Assembly: GCA_002449335.1 (NCBI GenBank)
Contig: DKDL01000118.1
Span: forward strand, 1 to 8,305
Direction of reading: 5' to 3'
DNA length: 8,305 nucleotides
Source of the DNA: Succinatimonas sp. UBA6849
GTDB lineage: Bacteria; Pseudomonadota; Gammaproteobacteria; Enterobacterales; Succinivibrionaceae
Within the stretch, counting starts at the first letter, position 1; every line of letters begins with the position of its first letter. The notes below the pieces were generated by a model that saw nothing but the letters and a program-made list of their open reading frames with translations, searched no databases and was not told the DNA's origin. Position numbers and translations under genes: made by a program. Positions 1 to 5,900 of this stretch are shown here, piece by piece.

Positions 1-227
1 ATATTACCTTTAATAATCTAGGTGGTACCAGAGCCTGTGTTATTGAAATTAAAGTCTGCAAAGAAAAAGAAAGCAGAGCTAAAAAAGCTAATGAAGCTAT
101 AGAGCAGATTCTTGAAAAGCATTATGCTGATGCAATTTTTGAAGATGAGAACATAACTTCTGTTAATGCAGTTGGCATAGCTTTTTCTGGTAAAAACTGT
201 TTTATAACTTGTAAAAAGATTAAGTAA
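1..227 (+). CDS. C-terminal end of a DUF1703-type AAA-ATPase / PD-(D/E)XK nuclease protein (partial)
   Basis: The frame is open from the left edge (first full codon at 3) to TAA at 225-227, giving 74 residues without a start, so the gene begins outside the window. The visible part matches the tail of the AAA-ATPase-like / PDDEXK_9 (DUF1703) family. It has a GGTRACVIEIKV strand carrying the E-x-K pair of the PD-(D/E)XK fold (Glu15 and Lys17 of the fragment). A helix with A-N-E-A-I-E-Q-I and K-H-Y-A-D follows, then the family's closing G-I-A-F-S-G-K segment. Full members are roughly 500-600 residues, with an N-terminal P-loop ATPase, and are often present in many copies in gut anaerobes. Their role is not established; a mobile or defence-related nuclease is often suspected. 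Only the E-x-K part of the active site is visible, so activity cannot be judged. No clear terminator follows: a 5-bp ATCTG/CAGAT hairpin at 233-245 has no T-run. Confidence 0.8.
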   Translation, partial: ITFNNLGGTRACVIEIKVCKEKESRAKKANEAIEQILEKHYADAIFEDENITSVNAVGIAFSGKNCFITCKKIK

Positions 228-265
228 TCTGAATCTGTGTCAGATCCAAAGCTTTAGATTTAATC

Positions 266-296
266 TTCGCAGAATAATTTTGTAAAATCATATAAA
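266..296 (+). promoter_or_regulatory. Weak candidate promoter for degS
   Basis: A TATAAA hexamer at 291-296 lies in the 125-base gap before degS. The best upstream partner is TTCGCA at 266-271, 4 of 6 matches to the -35 consensus, with a long 19-base spacer. This is the most promoter-like pair between 228 and 352, but the spacing is poor. I see no recognisable sigma-E (GAACTT / TCTGA) pair here. Confidence 0.3.
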
Positions 297-352
297 GATC
301 AACACATTTTCATGAAATTTAAGGTATTCTCTTTTAGAGAAACTCTACGTAT

Positions 353-1450
353 GTGCGAACTCTTTATATGATTATTAGTAAAAAGTCACTCCCCTTTCTT
401 ATTCCTGTAGCTGTTGGCATCATTGTTGGTGTAGCAGTTCTTTTAATAAAGCCTTCTACTGGTAAAAAACTAGGCGATCTTATCTATTCGAGCGGCATTT
501 CAACTGAAGGTTATTCTTATGCTGTAAACAAGGCTGCACCTAGCGTTGTAAATATCTATGTAGCTAAATTGAAAGATGACTATGCAACTCCTGATACAAA
601 TTCTATTACCTCATCAGCTTCAGGTGTCATCATGGACAAACATGGCATTATTGTAACTAATTACCATGTAGTACCATCAGGAAATGAGCCTAATAAAGCA
701 ATCTTTGTGCAAACTCGTGACGGTAAAGTCATGAAAGCCTTCGTTGTAGGTTGTGACAGAAGAACTGATATTGCGGTTTTAACTGTCAGTGAAGATACTA
801 CTTTAACTCCAATTACCCCTGCTAAGAACGAGCCTAATATTGGAGATATCGCACTTGCTATTGGTAACCCAAATAATCTTGGACAAACCGTAACTCACGG
901 TATTATCTCAGCTGTGTCGCGCTCTGGTTCTGGGCTGTTATCAAAAGATCAGATGAATATCCGTCAGGGTGTTCAGGAGTTAATCCAAACTGATGCTCCT
1001 ATCAATCAGGGTAACTCAGGTGGTGCTTTAGTTGATACTAAAGGAAATCTCATAGGTATCAATACAGCTTCATTCAGTGGTGACAATACCTACGGTATTG
1101 GCTTTGCTGTACCTGTAAAGATGGTTCGCGAAGTAATGAATGAAATCTTACGTCACGGTAAAGTTGAGCGTGGATATTTAGGTATTTCAGATGATGAAAC
1201 AACAGCACTAGATTCAGAGACTGGAGTCAGAATTGGTTATGTCGATCCTGAAGGCCCTGCTTTTGGAATTTTAAAAGTAGGTGATCTCATCACCAAAGTT
1301 GATGGCTACAGCGTACAGAATGTAAGAGAACTTATCGATTTAGTCTCTAAGTCAAAACCAAATACGGTCATGAATTTTGAAATTAAGCGTGAAGGCAAGG
1401 TAAAAGTAGAAAAGGTTACTTTAGCTGAAGATAATACTTCTGTTGACTAA
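353..1450 (+). CDS. degS: DegS, membrane-anchored site-1 serine protease of the sigma-E envelope stress pathway
   Basis: The product is a 365-residue trypsin-like protease of the HtrA family with a single PDZ domain. In gammaproteobacteria DegS senses misfolded outer-membrane protein tails through its PDZ domain and makes the first cut in the anti-sigma factor RseA. A hydrophobic anchor spans about 14-32, with no signal-peptidase site, so the protein should be tethered to the inner membrane facing the periplasm. The protease domain (about 55-265) shows the full triad: His105 in TNYHVV, Asp139 in RTDIAVL and Ser222 in NQGNSGGAL. The loop AIGNPNNLGQTVTHGIIS closely resembles E. coli DegS. One PDZ domain follows (about 272-358, opening GYLGI), and the length is near the roughly 355 residues of E. 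coli DegS. A second PDZ, as in DegP/DegQ, is absent. The start is uncertain: GTG 353 or ATG 368 (residue 6), neither with a good Shine-Dalgarno; a TAG at 335-337 bounds the frame. No degQ neighbour is present. Confidence 0.92.
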   Translation: MRTLYMIISKKSLPFLIPVAVGIIVGVAVLLIKPSTGKKLGDLIYSSGISTEGYSYAVNKAAPSVVNIYVAKLKDDYATPDTNSITSSASGVIMDKHGIIVTNYHVVPSGNEPNKAIFVQTRDGKVMKAFVVGCDRRTDIAVLTVSEDTTLTPITPAKNEPNIGDIALAIGNPNNLGQTVTHGIISAVSRSGSGLLSKDQMNIRQGVQELIQTDAPINQGNSGGALVDTKGNLIGINTASFSGDNTYGIGFAVPVKMVREVMNEILRHGKVERGYLGISDDETTALDSETGVRIGYVDPEGPAFGILKVGDLITKVDGYSVQNVRELIDLVSKSKPNTVMNFEIKREGKVKVEKVTLAEDNTSVD

Positions 1451-1467
1451 ATTTTCTTCAAGATAAC

Positions 1468-1513
1468 AACGCCACAAGCTGATGCAGATTGTGCTGCTAA
1501 AGCTTGTGGCGTT
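1468..1513. terminator. Probable bidirectional terminator between convergent degS and bioB
   Basis: A perfect 13-bp stem (AACGCCACAAGCT at 1468-1480, AGCTTGTGGCGTT at 1501-1513) lies in the 89-base gap between the two convergent stop codons. Inside the 20-base loop a smaller GCAG/CTGC stem (1484-1487 with 1494-1497) can form. The T-tracts on both sides are short and broken, so the stem length and the convergent position are the main support. It could serve both genes. Confidence 0.65.
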
Positions 1514-1539
1514 TGTATTAGTAACTACATATAGCAGTA

Positions 1540-2514
1540 CTACTTGATAGGTTCGATCTTTGTTAAGATCTTCTGATTACTGATAGCAGCAGAGATGTCA
1601 TCTGCTACAGTAAGACCTGCTGTAGTTAACATGTCTCCTGTGATCTCAGCATTGATACCGTATTTGTACAGATCGGTAAAGTATTTCTGAATGATGAGTC
1701 TACCACCTGCTAATCTTAAAACAGTCTTTGGCAGAACATGTCTGAATAAAGCAATTGTACGTCTTACCTCATCAGGATGTACTGTAGGGCGGTTCTCAAG
1801 TGGAGTACCCTTAATAGGATTTAAGATGTTGATTGGAGTACTGTCTACCTGCAACTTACGCAGCTCTAAAGCAATATCAACTCTATCCTCTACACTCTCA
1901 CCCATACCTAAGATACAGCCTGAGCAAATCTCAAGTCCAGCTTTCTTTGCTAAAGCAATAGTATCTTCTTTTTGCTTCATGGTATGAGTTGTGCAGATCT
2001 CTTTGAAGAAGTTTGGAGAGGTCTCTAAGTTATTGTGGTAGCGCTTCAGTCCTGCTTCTTTTAACATTACAAAATCGTCATAGTCTAAAAGACCTAAAGA
2101 ACCGCAGCATGAGATCTTAAGCTCTGAGGTGATCTTTTTATATGCCTGTGCAATAGTCTTTAACTCAGCTTTGGACAGTCTTACACCTGCAGTTACAATT
2201 GAGAAGCGGTGCACGCCACGTCTGTCATTTGCCTGAGCTTCTTTAAAGAACTCATCAACTGATTTTAAAACAGACTGTTGAATTTCGGTATTGTAATAAC
2301 GGCTCTGAGAACAGAATTTACAGTTTTCAGAACATTTGCCACACTTACCATTAGAGATACAGCATAGCTCAATTGCTTCTTTAAAGAAGTGTGAAGTAAT
2401 TTTGCTGGCACTTTCCTTGAGTTCCTCAAGAGGAGCATCATATAGCTCTAAAGCTTCCTCTTTTGTAATCTCATATCCATCAATGATTTTATCTGCAAGA
2501 TCTTTAAGTTGCAC
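1540..2514 (-). CDS. bioB: Biotin synthase, radical SAM, anaerobe-type variant
   Basis: The 324-residue enzyme is predicted to insert sulfur into dethiobiotin, the last step of biotin synthesis, in the cytoplasm. The radical-SAM [4Fe-4S] site is the C-x3-C-x2-C motif at Cys61, Cys65 and Cys68 (CSENCKFCSQS), in the BioB-specific context ending SQSRYYNT. Other BioB landmarks are YHNNLETSP (159-167), CSGCILGMGE (197-206), PINILNPIKGTPL (227-239) and LRLAGGR (266-272). By alignment with E. coli BioB from memory, the auxiliary-cluster ligands map as Cys128 to Cys137, Cys188 to Cys197 and Arg260 to Arg267. Cys97 is replaced by Ser105 (RFSIV), and extra cysteines sit at 51, 52, 58, 136 and 200. This resembles BioB of anaerobic Firmicutes more than the usual gammaproteobacterial form of about 346 residues, so horizontal acquisition is plausible (inference). 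The GTG start at 2514 is supported by GGAG six bases upstream. No other bio gene is adjacent. Confidence 0.9.
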   Translation of the reverse strand: MQLKDLADKIIDGYEITKEEALELYDAPLEELKESASKITSHFFKEAIELCCISNGKCGKCSENCKFCSQSRYYNTEIQQSVLKSVDEFFKEAQANDRRGVHRFSIVTAGVRLSKAELKTIAQAYKKITSELKISCCGSLGLLDYDDFVMLKEAGLKRYHNNLETSPNFFKEICTTHTMKQKEDTIALAKKAGLEICSGCILGMGESVEDRVDIALELRKLQVDSTPINILNPIKGTPLENRPTVHPDEVRRTIALFRHVLPKTVLRLAGGRLIIQKYFTDLYKYGINAEITGDMLTTAGLTVADDISAAISNQKILTKIEPIK

Positions 2515-2520
2515 TTTTAG

Positions 2521-2524
2521 CTCC
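2521..2524 (-). promoter_or_regulatory. Shine-Dalgarno of bioB that fixes the GTG start
   Basis: Read on the minus strand the sequence is GGAG, then CTAAAA, then GTG: a strong ribosome binding site at six-base spacing. An in-frame TAA lies at 2556-2554 on the minus strand with no better start between, so GTG at 2514 is the likely initiation codon. Confidence 0.75.
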
Positions 2525-2555
2525 GAAGATAGGAAACGTGTCTTTCTGACAGTTT

Positions 2556-2583
2556 AAAAAAGAAAGCAGGATTTCATATCCTG
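2556..2583 (-). terminator. Terminator-like hairpin inside the bioB leader (possible attenuator)
   Basis: On the minus strand, CAGGAT (2583-2578) and ATCCTG (2572-2567) form a perfect 6-bp stem with a 5-base loop. CTTTCTTTTTT follows immediately. It lies between the putative bioB promoter and the bioB start codon, so transcription must pass it to reach the gene. The stem is short (three G-C pairs), so termination may be partial. The downstream AGAAAG (minus strand, 2549-2544 region) can pair with the CTTTCT after the hairpin, giving a possible alternative fold. Confidence 0.45.
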
Positions 2584-2598
2584 TTAAATTGAGGTCAC

Positions 2599-2627
2599 AT
2601 TATACACTGTTTGGATAGGTTTTGTAT
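2599..2627 (-). promoter_or_regulatory. Candidate bioB promoter
   Basis: A perfect TATAAT occurs on the minus strand at 2604-2599, about 85 bases upstream of the bioB start. At 17-base spacing the -35 position (2627-2622) reads ATACAA, a poor match, so the promoter may depend on an activator. The predicted start near 2592 would give a leader of about 78 bases containing the terminator-like hairpin. Confidence 0.5.
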
Positions 2628-2661
2628 GCATAACAGCAGATACAGCCTTCCATGCATAACA
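2626..2661. repeat. Direct repeat of ATGCATAACA upstream of bioB
   Basis: The 10-mer ATGCATAACA occurs at 2626-2635 and again at 2652-2661, 26 bases apart (about 2.5 helical turns). Each copy holds the self-complementary ATGCAT. The first copy abuts or overlaps the -35 position of the putative bioB promoter and the second lies further upstream. A partial third copy (CCATGC) follows near 2683-2688. The pattern suits a regulator binding as two dimers, but I do not recognise it as a BirA, BioR or BioQ site. Confidence 0.45.
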
Positions 2662-2692
2662 AGTTTTACTCTATGCCTTTATCCATGCTGTT

Positions 2693-2720
2693 TTGAGTAT
2701 TTTATTCAATTGACTAAATT
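2693..2720 (+). promoter_or_regulatory. Weak candidate promoter for the activase fusion gene
   Basis: TTGAGT (2693-2698) and TAAATT (2715-2720) are separated by 16 bases, each 4 of 6 matches to consensus. Transcription would start near 2727 and include both inverted repeats that follow. Alternatives in the same spacer are TTGACT (2710-2715) with TATCAG (2732-2737), and TTACTA (2843-2848) with TATAAC (2866-2871). None is clearly best. The rest of the 389-base spacer 2515-2903 shows no convincing small gene. Confidence 0.3.
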
Positions 2721-2730
2721 TATGGCAAAA

Positions 2731-2882
2731 TTATCAGGTGTGTTAGCTAAAGTTAAGTAAAATAGCTCTATTACAGTACGTTAAATTAAACAGAAATGAC
2801 CTGATAAAAGGTCTTTTACAGTCATAAAGATCCTACTTGCACTTACTAAAATAATTAAAGTGCGATATAACTGTAAGACCTT
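2731..2882 (+). repeat. Two abutting long inverted repeats upstream of the activase gene (possible structured leader)
   Basis: The first repeat is perfect over 9 bp: TTATCAGGT (2731-2739) with ACCTGATAA (2799-2807). An AGCTA/TAGCT stem (2745-2749 with 2763-2767) can form inside it. The second begins at the very next base: AAGGTC, a two-T bulge, then TTACAGT (2808-2822), pairing with ACTGTAA then GACCTT (2870-2882). A further stem GCACTT/AAGTGC (2839-2844 with 2858-2863) can form inside it. The structure ends 21 bases before the ATG. TTACAGT also occurs unpaired at 2771-2777, giving three copies in total. As RNA this would be a two-armed leader; as DNA it could be a set of operator half-sites. 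I do not recognise a known riboswitch. Confidence 0.4.
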
Positions 2883-2903
2883 AATAAAACAAGAACATAT
2901 GCT

Positions 2904-5900
2904 ATGACGACATTAAGACTTGGTATTGATATTGGTTCTACCACCATCAAGTTCGTAGTGCTTGATGAGAATGCAAAGATTATTTACAAAAATTACGAAA
3001 GACACTTTTCTGAAACAGGCAATGCTTTTAAAAGAAACCTTGAAAAGGTTGCTCCAGTTCTAGGTGATAATCCTTTCTATATTACCCTCTCAGGCTCATC
3101 AGGTATGGGTGTTGCCTCAAGACTGAACTTACCTTTTGAACAGGAAGTACTATCTTGTACCAGTGCGATTAACTTACTTGCTAAAGAGACTGATACTGCC
3201 ATTGAGTTAGGTGGTGAGGATGCAAAGATCACCTATTTAAGAGGTTCACTTGAACAGCGTATGAACGGTGCCTGCGCAGGCGGTACCGGCGCTTTTATCG
3301 ATCAGATGGCAAACCTTTTAAATACTGACGCCAAAGGTCTTAATGATTTATCTAAAAAAGGAACCAAACTTTATACCATTGCCTCTCGTTGTGGTGTGTT
3401 TGCTAAGACCGATATCCAAGCTCTTATCAATGACGGTGCGCAAAAAGAGGATCTGGCTCTCTCAATCTTTCAGGCTGTCGTCAATCAGACTGTAGGAACT
3501 CTAGCTCAAGGTCGTGCTATTGAAGGTAAGACTGCCTTTTTAGGTGGACCTTTAACCTTCTTATCTGAGTTAAAAGACCGCTTTATTAAGACACTAAAGC
3601 TAAAAGATGAGGATGTCGTCTCAACACCTGACGCCTGCTACTTCGTTGCCATCGGTGCTGCAGTCTGTGATGAAGCAAAACTAACTACCTTAAAAGAATT
3701 ATCAGAGCTGTCAAAAACTGCGTTAAATGCTGTAACAGAGACTAAAAATCACAGTGAGCCTCTTTTTGCCTCACGTGATGAGTATGATGCATTTGTTAAA
3801 AGACATAGTGAGGACATTGTTAAAAGGACCTCTTTTGACAACTATCATGGACCAGTCTATGTTGGTATCGACGCAGGTTCTACCACCTCAAAAATTGCAG
3901 CTGTAACTGACAAAAACGAGCTTTTATATACTATCTATGGCTCTAATCAGGGCTCACCATTGAACACTGTGGTCAATGAGTTAAAGGAACTCTATGATCA
4001 CATGCCAGAGGATTGCTATATTGCAGGAGTTACAACCACAGGCTATGGTGAGTCTTTAATTAAGGCTGCTCTGCATGCTGACTTTGGTGAGGTTGAAACC
4101 TTTGCTCACTTGCGTGCTGCTAAAGAATTCTGCCCTGAGGTATCCTTTATCATGGATATTGGTGGACAGGATATGAAGTGTTTCTTTGTAAAAGACGGCA
4201 CTATAGGCAACATCACCTTAAATGAAGCCTGCTCAGCTGGCTGTGGCTCCTTTATTGAAACTTTTGCTAAAGGATTAAACTTAAGTGCAGCAGAATTTGC
4301 TGACAAGGCTGTAGATTCAAAAGCTCCAGTTGATCTTGGTACTAGATGTACCGTCTTTATGAACTCTAAAGTAAAGCAGGCTCAAAAAGATGGTGCCTCA
4401 GTAGGAGACATCTCAGCAGGTATCTCCATTTCCGTAATTAAAAACGCGCTCTTTAAAGTAATGCAGTTAAAGGATGTGGACTCCTTAGGAGATCATATCG
4501 TAGTTCAGGGTGGTACATTCTTGAACAATGCTGTTTTACGCGCTATGGAAAAATTACTTGATAAAAAAGTAATTCGTCCTGATATCTCAGGTCATATGGG
4601 TGCCTATGGCGCAGCTATATTAGCGCATGAATCAGCAGCGCTTAAAGAAAAGGATGGAAAACCTTATGTTTCATCTATTCTAAAACGTGAAGAGCTCGAT
4701 TCCTTTACCTATAAGACCAGATCTTACAGATGCCATAAGTGTGGTAACAACTGCATGATCACCATGCAGATCTTCCCCGACAACTCCCGCCACTTTACAG
4801 GTAATCGCTGTGAAAAAGGTATTGGCGGTAAGGTTACTAATTCTTTAGAGAACACTAATAATCTCTATCGTTATAAGTATCAGAGAGTCTTTGACTACAA
4901 ACCATTAGATGACGATAAAGCACCTCGTGGCGTTATCGGTATTCCTCGCTGTTTGAATATGTACGAGGACTTTCCATTCTGGTTTACCTTATTAACTAAA
5001 TTAGGCTATAAGGTTGTCTTATCTGAAGAGTCATCTGCAGCTTTATATGCAAAAGGACTTGCTACCATTCCTTCAGACTCACTTTGCTATCCAGCAAAGT
5101 TGGTTCATGGTCATATCATGAGTCTTATTGAAGCAGGCGTAAAAAAAGTCTTCTACCCATGTCTGCCTTTTAATCTTGTAGATAAAGCTCATCCTAATGA
5201 CAACCACTACAACTGTCCTGTGGTCGCCTCATATGCTGAGAATATTCGTGGCAACATGGATATTCTAAAGACTGAGAATGTAACCTTCTTACAGCCATTC
5301 TTACCTATTAACAATCAAAAGCGTTTATGTAAACGCTTAATTGAAGAGTTCAAAGCAGAAAAGCTTACTAAAAAGGAAGTTGAAGCAGCTTGTAGCGCTG
5401 CCTATGCCGAACTTGAGCACTACAAACAGGATGTAAGAGATTTTGCTCAAAAGGTAATTCAAAAGGCTCGTTCTGAAAATCGCCACCTCATCATGTTAGT
5501 AGGTCGTCCATACCATATAGATCCTGAAATCAATCATGGTATTGCCGATATGATTGAGTCTTACGGTTTAGCAGTGATCTCTGAGGATAGCGTCTACCAT
5601 CAAAAGATTAAAGCCAATAAAGTAGGTCTTATCAATCAGTGGAGCTACCATGCCAGACTTTATCATGCTGCAGAATTTGCTGTTGAGAATAAAGACGTAA
5701 CCCTAATTCAGTTAAGCTCATTTGGTTGTGGTCTTGATGCAATTACTACAGATCAGGTAAAAGAGATCTTAGAAGAGCATCAGCGTATCTATACTTTAAT
5801 TAAGTTAGATGAAGTTTCTAACTTAGGAGCAGCTAGGATCAGACTGCGTTCACTGTTAGCTGCTTTAGCTCGTAAATCAGTTCCTGTATTTACACCAATT

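Noticed and set aside
1691..2557. Two plus-strand open frames (98 and 73 codons) across bioB.
   Set aside because: They are antisense shadows of bioB, whose cofactor motifs are unmistakable on the minus strand.
2515..2680. A BirA-type operator (TTGTAAACC dyad) upstream of bioB.
   Set aside because: I found TGTTAA- and TACAAAACC-like pieces but no paired half-sites with the right orientation and spacing.
2599..2903. A small protein gene in the 389-base divergent spacer.
   Set aside because: No open frame there combines a start, a ribosome site and a reasonable length; the region reads as regulatory.
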